Assembly: GCA_006937955.1 (NCBI GenBank)
Contig: SSNP01000082.1
Coordinates: 1,357,847 to 1,421,846, forward strand
Reading direction: 5' to 3'
DNA: 64,000 nt
Source: Pachypanchax playfairii
Taxonomy: Eukaryota > Chordata > Actinopteri > Cyprinodontiformes > Aplocheilidae
Part shown: in pieces, positions 1-12,700 of the stretch
Numbering within the stretch: position 1 is the first letter of the stretch
Layout: each line of letters starts with the position of its first letter
Translations under genes and position numbers: made by a program
Notes under the pieces: model-generated
Seen by the model: only the letters and a program-made list of their open reading frames with translations
Told to the model about the DNA's origin: nothing
Databases searched by the model: none

Positions 1-864
1 AATCCTTCATATCTTATTTAAAAACTACAAATTTCACACAAGTTATTAAAGTTAAATATATATCATTCTGAACATAAACAAAACATTTTCATGAAGGAAA
101 CTTTGGAAATATTTTACTTATTTTACAGGAAGCTAAAAAAAAAAGAATAAGAGCAAACATTTTAGGATTTTTACAAAATTATTTTGCTTCATATTCAAGG
201 GTACATTTTTCAGACATATGACACCAGAAATAATTCTTAATGTCAGAATATTTAGGAAGTTTAATTGTGCAGTCTAATACTTGGATTTTGCCTTCTGGGT
301 TTTTAGTAAATATAATTTTTACAGTAAATGAGATAATTTCCCTCCAATGTGAAAGTCTTTAACAACAAATTAGTTCCAAATGTCATTTTATTCTATAAGT
401 TTTCAAAAAGCCTGTTTTAAATCCCTTGTCACTTATTTTATAAACTGTATCTTGAACCATGGAGGAATTACAAAATCATTTAATAACAATCTCCACTTTA
501 AGTTAAATGTATAATTTTTAACTTAAAATTTGTCTAAAATTGTGAATTTGATCCGGATTTTTTTTCTGTTTTCATGTTGCTGTTCTCATATCAAAGAAAG
601 AAAAAAATGAAAAGAATCATGACATAATTCCTTGTTTGCATCTTTAACTTTGACATAAAAAATAAAAATTCTTAAATAGAAATTATTTTTGTAAAATTGA
701 AGTGGAGTGGATTAAATGTAACTCATGTTTAAACGGGACACACAGCCGCAGATCAAACACTGTGTTTTCAGGTGTTGGTGAATGTGGGACGACTGGGTCA
801 TGGTGGGGAAGAAGACGGTGTGTCTGGCTCTCACGTGCACCCTCAACCAGTCCAATCCTCTTAC

Positions 865-866
<2 letters not shown>

Positions 867-901
<35 letters not shown>

Positions 902-911
902 NNNNNNNNNN
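867..911. repeat. Poly-C run followed by assembly gap
   Basis: A run of about 35 C residues is followed by ten N (902-911). The long homopolymer is the likely reason that the assembly breaks here, so its length should not be trusted. Confidence 0.9.
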
Positions 912-1250
912 TCTGACCTATTTTAAACCAAAGTGTTGAAAGAACAAATAAACTGATGATCCAGTTTGAACATTATACTTTGTGCCTTTTATCTTATTGA
1001 AGAATGAACTGAACTTAAGTGCATAAAAAGTTGTATATCATTCTTCTTACTGCCCAAAAATGAATAAAACTACAAAGAAGTAAAAGGTTTCTTGTATTAT
1101 TCTTGGCTTTGAACATCAAAAGGGTTGAAGCACTATATGGTGAACAGCTGGTAGAACGTGAGCGCTCACAACTCTTCTTCTAGAAACTGTAGGATAAAGA
1201 AAAAAAAAAAGATAAAAGACAGAATTTGTCAAACTGTTTCTGTCCATTAT

Positions 1251-2100
1251 TTAATTAAATTCAGGTTATTTATAAAGCACCAGTTCACAAGAAAGAGGAC
1301 AGTATACAGAAACAACAAGTCCAGCTCACATCAACTGGTTTAGATATGAAGTAAGTTAGTTGTGTAAAAACATGTAAATTAATAGTAAACTGTAATCAGA
1401 TTCAATAAGTTGTAAAATGTCCCATTCTAAAGAAGGAGCAGATAGGGTTGAATCATTTGGACATGATCCTTCATCCTGAGCAGGGACACAGAGGTTTGAG
1501 CCTCAAGTCCAGAGATTTTTCTTTTCATAGAACATTATAGCTGCAGCTTGAACTAGCAACAGAAGAAATGAATGATTCAGTTTTTAACAGGAAGAAACCG
1601 CCAACAGAAACCTCCCAGAGTGTGGACAGTTACCAGGTTCCTCTCCTGAGGAACTAACTTCCACTTCAAATCTGTGAGGCAGACACTCTGTGTAGCTTTA
1701 AGACTTCAAACTTTCCTTTTTGAGCATTAGTATTCCCGATCCATCCCTTTAGTTATGCTGCTATAGACTTAGACTGCTGGAGGACAAGCTGACTTCATTT
1801 CCTCCTCTAGATTCCTTTATTCTGTTTGTGTTTATTGTTGTTGCTGCCATTAAATTTATCTCCGTTTATCTTTCCATAGAGTGACGACTGGCCCAAATCC
1901 ATCTGTGTTAGTCTGTGTTCTGGTTCTGGTTCTGCTAGAGGTTTCTTCCTGTTAAATGGGAGTCGTTCCTTTCCACTGTCACCAATTGTGCAGCTCAGGA
2001 TGAGGGATCGTGTTGAATTAACAAATCAACCCAGTCGGCTGGTTCTTTTAGTTTTACAAATTGTGTTGAACTGGTGCTTTATAAATAAAAATGAATTGAA
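1251..2100. mobile_element. Inverted-repeat non-autonomous element
   Basis: The left end (1251-1290) contains TTATTTATAAAGCACCAGTT. The right end (2061-2100) contains its near-perfect reverse complement, AACTGGTGCTTTATAAATAA. The arms are about 35 bp, with ~770 bp between them that carry no intact ORF. The arrangement and the end sequence resemble a very common teleost interspersed repeat. A related internal fragment occurs near 51270-51480. The superfamily is not assigned. Confidence 0.6.
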
Positions 2101-2809
2101 GTAAATTTAATTCACAGGAGGATCATCCAGCTTGTAAACACAAAAAGAACCAGAGCTTAGCAAATATTAAATCGTCAATCCCAAATGTTGAAACAAACTA
2201 ATTTTCTTCAATTTCATTAGAAATAGAATTGAATTCTCAGCTGTAAATCTGTCTTGGTCACGTGACCAAGCCAAAGACTCATTTAACCGATGACATCACA
2301 ACATGGCTGACAATTTTTCACCTTTTTCAACTCAAGTGGTTTTATGATGCATTATTTAAAAATATTTTGCTATTAATACCATGTAAAAAATACATTATTT
2401 GTATTAAATTGATTCATTTTTATCAATTTTTTGTTCTCTTTTTTTCATCTTTTTTGGCGGGGGGTGGGGCTGACCTGACAATTACAGTGTATTGAACAAA
2501 TTGAGCAATCTTCATAAAAAAACATTAAGTGAAAAAGTGCTCTTCCTTAAGAAACACATGTGACCCAAAAGATTTATCATCATTTAGTGCATCATTATCT
2601 GCATGTCATGTTTTCTCTTTAGGGACCACCTGGTTGGTGATAATGATTTTCAACTTGTTTTATCTTTGGTATTTTTTATAGATTCGTCAAATAAAACTGT
2701 TTGTCATCAGCTGCTGATAGTAAAATGTTTAAACATCCAATTTTTTATAGAGTTGTTCTGTGTTGACACAGTACTGGTTTCATCCCTCGAATTCAGGCGC
2801 TATGTAAGA

Positions 2810-3180
2810 AAACATGGGAGTCCCAAGCTTTGACGTCACTTCTACAATATTTGCCAGACCAGAGATATTTGTTGCAGATCTTGTCCCGTGCTCTCTCCCT
2901 TCCCCCTTTCCTCGGCATCCCGTAGAAGAGCGGATGGGAAATTCTGACGTCATCAACCTTGGCGCAGCGGGACGAAGGAGCAAGCAGACCCTTAGGGTGC
3001 CACGATCGGTGCCCATGTGTTTGTGCCCCATAGATGGTGAAATAGATGGTGTGGTGCTGCCCGCCTGTGCTGCACCTGCGTCCCAGCATGCTGATTGATC
3101 AGTTTGGTCATGTGGAATGTCACCATCTGCTCCCCAGTCCCTCTCACCCCTTCTTGTGCGAATGCCAGTCACTGGCAGGA
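2810..3180. promoter_or_regulatory. Candidate enhancer with two perfect CREs
   Basis: A GC-richer island inside the AT-rich tcf12 intron. It contains the CREB/ATF palindrome TGACGTCA twice, at 2831-2838 and 2945-2952. It also has an E-box (CACCATCTG) near 3119. It is open on both strands for ~100 codons, but the translations resemble no family I recognise. Regulatory use is inference. Confidence 0.4.
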
Positions 3181-3429
3181 AGATAGTTATTTAAGCCATG
3201 TCAAATCAGACGCATGACGATGAGCAACATGCCAAAAACACTTGGACTGTGTGTTGGAGGTGAAGTACTGACAACAGCATGTCATATTATAAAAGAACAA
3301 CCACTCGAACTGCAATGACAGCTTTTCAATGAACATCACAAACAATTTATGCATTTTATTTCACCTAATTGGCTCCTTGTTTGTTCCCCCTCCATCAGCT
3401 GCTCTTTTTTTTTCTTCTTTTTTAACTTA

Positions 3430-3620
3430 TAAACGACCAACAACAATCAGAAGGCCATCAGGAGCGACATTCTTCACGGCAGAGCGTCAGAACCAATGAC
3501 ATTTTAACCGCAGAAAAAATAAAGATATGCAAATCCGATCTCATTAACATTTGCATTACCTGTTTGCATAATCACGCTTCTGACAAGACTGCAATTAACT
3601 AAGATTGATGCAAAGTTCAG
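3430..3620. promoter_or_regulatory. Candidate conserved enhancer with clustered POU octamers
   Basis: ATGCAAAT at 3527-3534, ATTTGCAT at 3549-3556 and the near match GTTTGCAT at 3562-3569 lie within 43 bp, in a low-repeat stretch with a CCAAT box. This density of octamers is typical of vertebrate conserved non-coding enhancers. Conservation itself cannot be seen from a single sequence. Confidence 0.45.
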
Positions 3621-5079
3621 GGTTAGGAGACGGTATGAATTGACTCTTGGATCAGATATGTTTGTGTCGTGGGGGCTTCATGTGTCAGATAAATGGACTG
3701 ATTTCTGTCAGAGGAGAAGGTCAATCAGCGGGATGCTAAGATTTATCTATTTTCAAAAAAAATTTTTATACCTTTTAACTTATTTTGTGTAAGAATTGTA
3801 TCTTTGAGAGTAACTGCTAGTAGCACTAAAAGCCATGCTGATGATGAAGTGACTGACCTCCTAACCCAGTTAGCACTGTGACATGGGTAGTCAGGATTAG
3901 ACTTTGACTTTAAGGGAGCTGACAGCAGCTCACCTTTAGACTGCAACAGGAGGGAAATCCCACCAGCTCTATATCTACACACGAGTCCCTGACAGCTCTG
4001 AATTTTTAACCCTTAAATATGCAAGTTTAATTTATTTGGGTTTATATTAGCAACCATGTTATCACAGCCCGTTTTGTTTGGGTGTGATTTTTGTCTTTTG
4101 CTTCAAGCTTCCTGTTTTATTGATGCCTCAGTGTCTTTGTTTTTGTTATTTTCTTGACTTGATTGGTGTCTCATGTGGATTTGGTTTTGGGGAACCTGAC
4201 AGGAAGGTCCTGAAGGGGTTAATAAGGTTCAAACAACCCCACCTTTTACATTTTTGAGTATATTTTGCTAATCTCAGTACAAACTTAAATAAGTTATGGA
4301 AAGTTATGTTAAAAATGTTTTGACAAACTGAAGATGATGTAACTATATTTTATCAGTATATTCAGATTCAACCCTTTATCCAGTGAAAAACAAATTAAAA
4401 CAACATAAACAGGTTTTTAAATGTATCATTGGTATGTTTACTTGCTACTACCAGTTGACAGTAATGTATATCTTTGATTTAACATATGTATGTGAGTCAC
4501 ACATAAAACATCAGAGTAAGAAAGGAAATAAAAAGCAGAGTCGGTGATGATCAATGTACTGAGCAGTTAAAGGGTTAAAACATCAACTATCCATTTATGG
4601 TGGCCCATACTGCTAAGTGCATTATGTGTCTGTGCACTGTGTTTACTCATGTCTGTTTATGTTTACATGTGCTGATATTCTTCAACTATTTCCTGGTTAT
4701 GTTGTTTTTCTGGTGTAATTTGCAATAAATATAACAGAAATGATCCAGAGATCACTTTCTGGTGTGTGTGACGTACTTGGCCAAAGAAACCAGATTCTGA
4801 TTCTGATGATGAAACTTTCCAAATGTGAAAACCCCCAAAGTCAAACTAAAGAAAAGTTACAAACTGCTGTTCAGTTGATGGCAGATGAACATTAAACTGA
4901 TGCTCCAGTTCCATTTGGCTAAACTGCCATAAAATCTTGTTGAAAAAAATGTGTTTCCTTTCCAAAAAATCCATTATATTATCAATGAAATAACCCAATC
5001 TGCAAGTCATGGCCACATACAGTCAGTTCTGATTCCAAAGCAACTTTCAAGAAGTTGACGCAGTCAGTAGTTTTCTGTA

Positions 5080-5370
5080 CCCGCTTCTTCCTGTTCAGGG
5101 TCACAGGGAGCTCCAGCAGTTATTGGGCAAGAGGCAGAGTCACACCTGGACAGGTTGTTAGTCCATCACATGGCCACATAGAGACAGACAACCACTCACA
5201 CACACACTCACACCTGTAGGGACAATTTAGAGTTGCCAATTAATCTCATGCATATTTTTGGAGTCCCTTGCATGCATGTGAAGAACATGCAGAAAGGACC
5301 TGGCGGGTTTTAAATCCAGGACCTTACAGCAAGGCAACTGTGCTACCCACTGCACCACCGTGCAGCCCAA
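5080..5370 (-). mobile_element. tRNA-related SINE, minus orientation
   Basis: Read on the minus strand, it begins with a tRNA-like head (GGGCTGCACGGTGGTGCAGT, then a B-box-like GGATTTAAAACC). It continues through the conserved body and ends with the tail usual for this teleost repeat (ACCTGTCCAGGTGTGACTC). Related copies are at 54126-54330 (plus), 31920-32115 (plus) and 39460-39550 (minus, partial). Confidence 0.6.
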
Positions 5371-6589
5371 CTGCTTTTGTGTCTGCAACCAACATGGTCC
5401 GGTCCCATTTTAGTCCTCTCTGTATCAATAAACACGTAGATTTACCCAAAGAACATAAAACAAAAATAAATCTCATCATTTTGTTTGTGTTTGAAAAATA
5501 AAAGAATAAAAATGTAAAGAACTATAACATCCTTGTTCATAACCTTGTTCAAATTGAAGTATTTTGTTCTGGAAAAAATGCACCAATAGTTGGTCCTAAA
5601 ACTTTACAAAATGTTCATCAAAATTCCTGCAGGGTGTAAAATTAAATATGGCCAAGTTTGGCTACTTCACATCGGATCTGCTGTGTCTTCAGGTCAAACA
5701 TTACAGAAATTGGGTTCTGGGTGAACACGCTGATGCTGTCCCAGTGGGATTCATTTGATTGGATTCTTGTGAGGTTTCTGTTGAACACAAAGCTTTGCCA
5801 GGACCGGGTTTCACACTGCGACTCGGAGCATCAAGCCAACTACATCTTTTTTTCCTCCCCAGATTGAGTTTATTCAGGCAGCTTATTTGATGCTTGATAG
5901 AGATCAAGCTGTTCTCCTCACAACACCTTTCTGTTGTTTCTTGACTGTAAATAGTTTCTGCATTTTTTAAAACTTTCTTTGCAACCTAATCAACTCTGGG
6001 ACAGCAGACTGTTGATTTGACCTCAAACAGGAAGAATGACTTGTGCTAGGTTGTTCTGCAGACGATCACCCAGACAGACCACATAACCTCTGAACCCAGT
6101 GGCTGGAGGAACTTGCCGTGCTACACGTGCCCACAAATTGAGACTAGGTTCTATTTGTAAATGTGGGTCAGACAAGGCTGTAGTATCCAGTGTTTACTGG
6201 AAACCTCTACCTGTCTAACAGGAGATTAACTTGGCGTCATCTTCACTGCTCAGTGGGCCAAAGGAGGGATTTCTACCCATGTTTTTACACTCACACAGGC
6301 TGTATGATACCTGAAGAGAAACAAAACATGCGTAAACACCCTCACAATCTTTCTCTTTGCTCTTTTGTGGTTTTTTACTTCCTGTTAATTAAATATAAAT
6401 TGGGAATTCCATCATTATTAGAGGTTTGATGCATTTTTCTAAAGACATTTTACACATATAACAACAATCATCAAGAAAAAAAACCCAAAAAGCTGCAGCC
6501 AAATTCTGTTTGTACAATTTCCTTCTGAAAAAGCATGAATCTGATATCTGGTGTTGAACCATAGTAAAATCATCCCTGTCTTGGCCATG

Positions 6590-6794
6590 CGCACCCCCCC
6601 TCCTTCCCCCCTTAGCGCAGCCTGAAATGGTCCAGCCCTGATTTGCATACGTTGTCTGCGGGTTGCTGCATGACCAGCAGGGGAGGGTTAGAGGAAGGAG
6701 TGCATGTGGACACATGAGTAAAGAGAGACGGACAGAGAGGCTGTGTGTGTATGTGTGTGTGTGGACTGTATACTGAACGGATCCGGTCAGAGTT
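6590..6794 (+). promoter_or_regulatory. Putative internal promoter of the short tcf12 isoform
   Basis: The stretch directly before the alternative ATG at 6795 holds a C-rich tract, a perfect octamer ATTTGCAT at 6641-6648 and a GC-richer block than the flanking intron. There is no splice acceptor that would make 6795 an internal exon start. Placement as a promoter follows from the known existence of internal alternative promoters in E-protein genes and is inference. Confidence 0.45.
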
Positions 6795-9700
6795 ATGTTC
6801 TGTGCTCATCCTGTCTCCGGCACAGGCAACAACTCATCCATGTACTGCTACAACATGAAACCAGTGAGTATCTCTCTCTTTCTTCTTTTATTGTTTTATT
6901 CTGCAGAGATTAAAGCTACATGAGACTGCGGGTGTCTTTGGTGTTGAAGCTGCTGCACTGAGAAAGTATCAGCTCAGTTGTTGTACTTGTTTCTTTTGTG
7001 TATTTAAAACTGGATGTGCAAATCTGCATCACTTTATGAGCCCTTGTGTACAAGTTTTATGCTGTTGTATCTTTTGTTTGCATTTGTTCAAACACTTCAA
7101 AGTTTTTGTGTAAATGTCCTCTGCTCTGCACATTGAACACAACATTAGTGTGTGTGTGTGTTTTGGAGTGTACGAGGGTAGAAATAGCTTTGTTTTTTCA
7201 GCATATTTAACACAGACAATTAATTAGATTAACTTTAACAGAGTTAATGCTGCGTCTAAATTGTTGATGAGATTGTAAACTTATTTTTCTGATGTTAGAA
7301 CTGAAAAATAAAAAATAAAAAAATGCACAAATGAAAAGATTTAATCAAAAAATTCCATTAATAAAACTCTTTCTGCACTAGATTCAACTAATTTCCATCA
7401 CTGTTAAATCTTCTGTTTACGTTTTAGTCCAAAAAGAAAAGAAAACTCAGGTTTCTCCCCCACAGCAAGACTTCCTGTTTGCTCGTATAGTCAAGCCTGG
7501 CAGTAGAAAACATCTTGACATGAAGCAGATTGCTTCTATCTCTATTTGATTTAACCCCTACGTTAGAGCAGCCCCTGCACCGCTGCAGCCATTATCAAAG
7601 GCAGCTTTGATCTCCAACAGACTAACCATATCCAGACTCCGTGTGGATCACAGAGGCAGAAAATTGGTTGCATGTGGCTGGAGTTGGTGGAGCAAAGCTT
7701 GGGCCTTGAATAGCAAGTTGATGTTTCACTTGTTTGTTTAGAATTGTTGCAGCTTTTATGTCTTCTATGAAACTACGGTATCAAACAAGTGACTTATTGT
7801 ATGTAAATTTCTTCTGATTTTAAGGTTTGAGATGCAAGAAAAAAAAAAAAAAGATCCATTATCATTTGTGATCTCATGATTGATGGCTCTTAAATCAATG
7901 CTTTGCTAGAAGAAGATGCCATGGTGATGGCCCCTCTCCGGCGGGGGCCAGAGAGGGCGTGCTGGGGCGGGGGTGCAACCATTATTAACGGGTCGCCTGC
8001 TATGCTGATGGTAAGGAGGACAATTGGCTTTATCCTCTGCCATATGCTGCCCACGGCGGCTTAGACGGGCCCAGTGTCGACGGGGGCTCTTCTGTTTGGC
8101 CAAGCCCACAATCACCATGGGACTCGTGCCAGCCAGGGTCACGGCTGTGGGCGTGTGTGTGGCTGCGAGTGTGAGCCTTGCACGAGCATACTCATGAGAA
8201 TCTTTAATAGGCTGCTTTACAGAACTTGTCGTCCGGGTAACTGACACCCCATTGATGCTGTGCAGGGTGGTTTATCTTCATTTCCTGGGGCACATCAAAG
8301 CAATCGCAAGCTGTGCAGGTGCAGCCCAGCATCTATCTGTGTTTTTTTTTTTTTTTGCACACATACTCGGCCATACTGAGATTGAAAACAAATAAGGCAA
8401 CATGGTCTTGAGGTCAAAAATATTCTAGGTACAACTGATAATCAGGTGTTTTTGTTTTTTTAAATCATGAGAACTGTTAAATTCCCATTTTATTTTGAGA
8501 GGAATCGTGTCTGAAGTCATGCAGCTGAACCTGATCATGATTAGCGCAGGGATTTCTCATGGTGAATGGTTCCTAAATCCGGATGAGGAGGTGCATGGAT
8601 CTGCAGCTTACGGATTATCGCAGTAGCTCTAAGTGTGCATCAGCTCTCTGCTTTGTTTTTGTAATACAGTTGCCTCAGCTCACAGTATTGCAACATTTGT
8701 GTCTGTCAGATTGTTCTGAATGATACTCAGAAATGTGTTTCAGGCCTCAGATATGCCTTATTGTATTATTTCATCATTTCAGGTTTATGGGCAGCCTCCC
8801 AGCACTGACAGCATCAACCAGAACTCACCCCCACAACCATTAAACAAGACCCCCAACAATGTGTTTGCAAGCACATTCTTTGGTGAGTTCAAATCCCCTA
8901 AAATGATTATGTTTATTTATACAACATTCTGGTTTCAGCTGTCAAACTCTTTCAAGGTTATTAGTGCTAAGCACAGCTAAGATGGATCAGTTTCAATTTA
9001 AAAAAGGCAAAGTAGGTAGACATAATAATAAAAAACAATTTCCCAAGAATTAATAATGATATTTGCATTTTTAAAATGTCTTATTACACATTAGGGTAGA
9101 AGTAAATGGTGTCGCTGTTTGTTTCTTTAACTCTTTAATATAAAAAAAAGAAGAAACTATTTCCTTTTTGTTAATGGAGCTACATCACCACTTTCTAATG
9201 ATACTATACCAGCTTTAAATCATCTACACTTAACTACAGAGAGTAAATATAAAAACTAGATTTCAGAATTCAAGCTGAAAGTTGAAAATTAAACAAGCGC
9301 CCCCTGGTGGCTGGTTCCAGTACATCATCTGTCTTTCCCCCTCCATATAAACAGATGGGACATCTCCTGATTAAAGAATAGGTAAAGAAAATAAATACGT
9401 CTCAGATTTTGTTTTTCAAACACTAATAAACTAATACACTAATAAATAATAGTAATAATAAATAGTTAATAAACTAATACACAAGACATATGTTTAGGGG
9501 GCAAGTAGGACTCCCGTTCCAAAAATAAAACATGGCAGCGCCTGTAAACAGGATATTATGGCTTCACTTTTCAAAAACAGAAGAAAGCAGAAGTCAGTGT
9601 GAAAGAAAAATTAACTGTGATGCTAAATTTACTCCCAAATTTTAGATATCATAACAAATCAATACAAAAGGACTGACAGAGAGTAACCTTACGGCTTACG

Positions 9701-12700
9701 GTTGTACAAAATAACCTAAATATTCAGAAAGATAACCTCAAAGACACAGAATGAAAAAGCCCAGAAACACAAAAATGTACCACAATGCAATAAAATGCAA
9801 ATACCATCAAGATATTCAAACCTAATATGCAAAGATCCCAAAGAGTTCCAAAATTATAAAAACTGGATGAACTCAGATTCAACCCAAAATGAGTTCTTTA
9901 AAAACTGTGCGAGGACTTCAGTGTTTCCTAAAATGCTCCATCTAATTTGACTGTCTGTGTGAGATGCTGCTCCACCTTCAGGCAGAAACATATCATTCTT
10001 TATTTTAGAGGGGATGGGCAGTTCATCTGACATCTGGAATGCTGTAAATGGGCTCAACCAGCAGGGCTATGAAGGTGCACTGGGAGCAGCTACGAGCCTC
10101 CAGCCACAGGCGGGGGGGTACAACAGCCTGCAGCAGACACACACTAACCTGGTGAGTTTATTTTCACTGAGCTGGATGTTGACATGGCGAAGCACTGTGG
10201 TTTTAAACCATGTGTTTACTGTCTGTTCAGGACTTCTCTCCACATTCAGTGTTGCCAGTCGACATGAACAGAGTTCTTCCACCGATGTCCACTTTTCACC
10301 GTAACAACACGATATGTCACACTCTGTCAGTCAACACCTCGGAGAATTCAACAGGTGAGGGTGTTTAATGTAGCCCCTTCTGCCTTATACCAAAAATTTA
10401 CATTCAAAACTTCATGACGAATGTTTTTCTTCAGTATCGAGAGGCCATGGAAACATGTCGGGAGCATCACAGACAGGCGATACTTTAGGAAAAGCTCTGG
10501 CTTCTGTAAGTATTCAACCCCATTAGATCAACTCATTAATACCTTGTCATGTTCACAGGGCCGGTTCTGGGCATAGGCAGACAAGGCAATTGCCTAGGGC
10601 GCCCTCTGCTGGAGGGGGCGCCAAATTCTCTTTTTTTTTTTTTGGACAAACTGTTGGACACACCATTCATCTCATGTAAAGAGCAAAATAAGTAATAAGT
10701 AAATATCTATCTATATCTATCTATCTATCAGCTCTACTGTTCATTTTAGTATGTATAAACATTTTTTGCAACGTAATCCAGTTATTGAGCTACGTTGCGT
10801 CTGTTCTGGGCAGTAGGGGGCGCCAAATTCCTTTTCCGCCTAGGGCACCATGCAGCTCAGGGCCGGCCCTGCATGTTCAAATATTCAGGTCAGGGATCTT
10901 GGTGATAAAGCTTTTCATTGGCTGTAAAATGACAAGAACTGAGGAGTTTTAATTTGGGTTGTGACAGCAGCTTTTAAAGTTCCTACAAAGATGAAAAGTT
11001 GTGCTTTTAAAAAGATCTATTTTCTCTCCTTTTCTCTGTCAGATTTATTCTCCTGATCACACGAACAGCAGCTTCACCTCCAGCACCTCCACACCTGCCA
11101 GGTCCCCATCCCCTCGACCAAATGCTACTGAAGCTACAGGTTAGACAGCACACAATTTTGGTGCTAAAATGTTATTTACATGTTTTCATTTCATACTTCT
11201 TTATAATATGTTTTTTTATTTTTCATCTCAGGTACCAACATGTGGTCTCGTAGTGCAATTCAGGCACCAGTGTCACCACATTATGAGTCATCACTTATAT
11301 CAATGGTAAAAAACGTTCTATTTCATTATAGGCATTTCATCAAGGTTATCTTGAGCAAAGAAATAACAAATAAGTAAATAACAGGTGTCAAAATAAGCCA
11401 AAAACTCAAACAAGACAGTAAACTTAGTAAAATTTAGACATTAAATTTAATAAAACTGACTAAAATAGAAATTTTAGTCATTTTTAAGCAAATGCCATAA
11501 AACAATTTCAAAATTCAAAACTAAACACCAACACGTTAACATCACTTTATAAGTTTTTATCCAATATGAATTATGTCAAATTGAAATTGCATGGTATTTT
11601 AGAGCTATTAAAATAAATGTTCCTCTGTTCCACAATATATTTCCCTCATAACTTCATACTGCACGTGGGAACCTGACAAACAAACCTGTATATTAGAGTT
11701 TCATGTTCCCAGAGCATGCAGTGGGAACCAGAGAACTAGTTTCAGCTTTGTACATAATAAAATAGGCTTTACGTTCAGGATTTAAGGGTTAGTGTGGAAT
11801 TAAACTGAAAAAGTGGGTTCATGATTTTTAACAGAAGTGAATCCTGGGATCCAAAGACCCTGGGAGTTCATAAAACCTTCCTATTCAACAACTAACATAG
11901 ATTAAACACTAAGGAAACTGAGGGAGGTCCTGGGTTCAAATCCCGGACGAGCCCCCAAAATGTTATGACAGAGCCGAAGTGGCCACAACAAAAGACAGAC
12001 ACTGTAAAAACTGACCAAAAGTCCTAATCTAAGGTGTAAATTACTGAGTGTTGAAGACTGATTTATGTCGTGCATGAGTCAAGGTGCATATGTGTGACAA
12101 CAGCATTAAACTATTCCCTGCTTTCCACTGAACGCGCAACAGACGCGCAACGTTAGGGACATGTAATACGCAGCTGATAGCCGCCATTAAAGTCAATGAG
12201 ATCGTTTCTACTGCGCGTGAAACAGAGCGCATGAGACGCGTACCAGAAGCGTAGTGTCACAAGCATTACGTTGCAGTTCTATTTCTTTACGCGGTACACG
12301 TCTAAAATATGTCAAGCTCAGCAGTTTAGTTTGGACAGGAAATCAGGTGTTCATGAAACATAAAATACCCGGAAGTTTCAAAATAAAAGGACACGTGCGG
12401 ATTTCTGTTTGAGAGACTATGAGAAAATACAGTACCTGTGACGGGTTTGAAGTCAATAGGAGGTGTGAAAATAAGTCACATACCGTCTGGGTACATGTTG
12501 TCGTCTTTCTCCCTGCTTGTTGTTGTGTGTACTGACGAAGTCACGCTATTCATCCTGAGATTTCGTGATCTTCTGGGACCAGCTGGATGTAAACCTTGCA
12601 CGAGGGATAAGCACATGTTAAACGCTCCTGGTGGGAAGGGGCACACGGTTGATTGCGCGAGCAAAACGCTACGTGCTGCTGACGCGTCCAGTGGAAAGGC

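Larger units (their letters stand above)
1..6589 (+). other. Upstream tcf12 intron, no coding exon seen
   Basis: About 6.6 kb without a convincing exon. It holds a poly-C run with an N gap (867-911), an inverted-repeat element (1251-2100), two candidate regulatory blocks (2810-3180 and 3430-3620) and a SINE (5080-5370). The remaining sequence is AT-rich with only short shadow ORFs. Confidence 0.6.

Noticed and set aside
2780..3172. Overlapping ORFs on both strands in the tcf12 intron
   Set aside because: Neither translation resembles a protein family nor has matching splice sites; better explained as a GC-rich regulatory island.
7906..8247. 113-codon minus-strand ORF
   Set aside because: It arises from a GC-rich intronic tract and has no recognisable domain or supporting splice sites.
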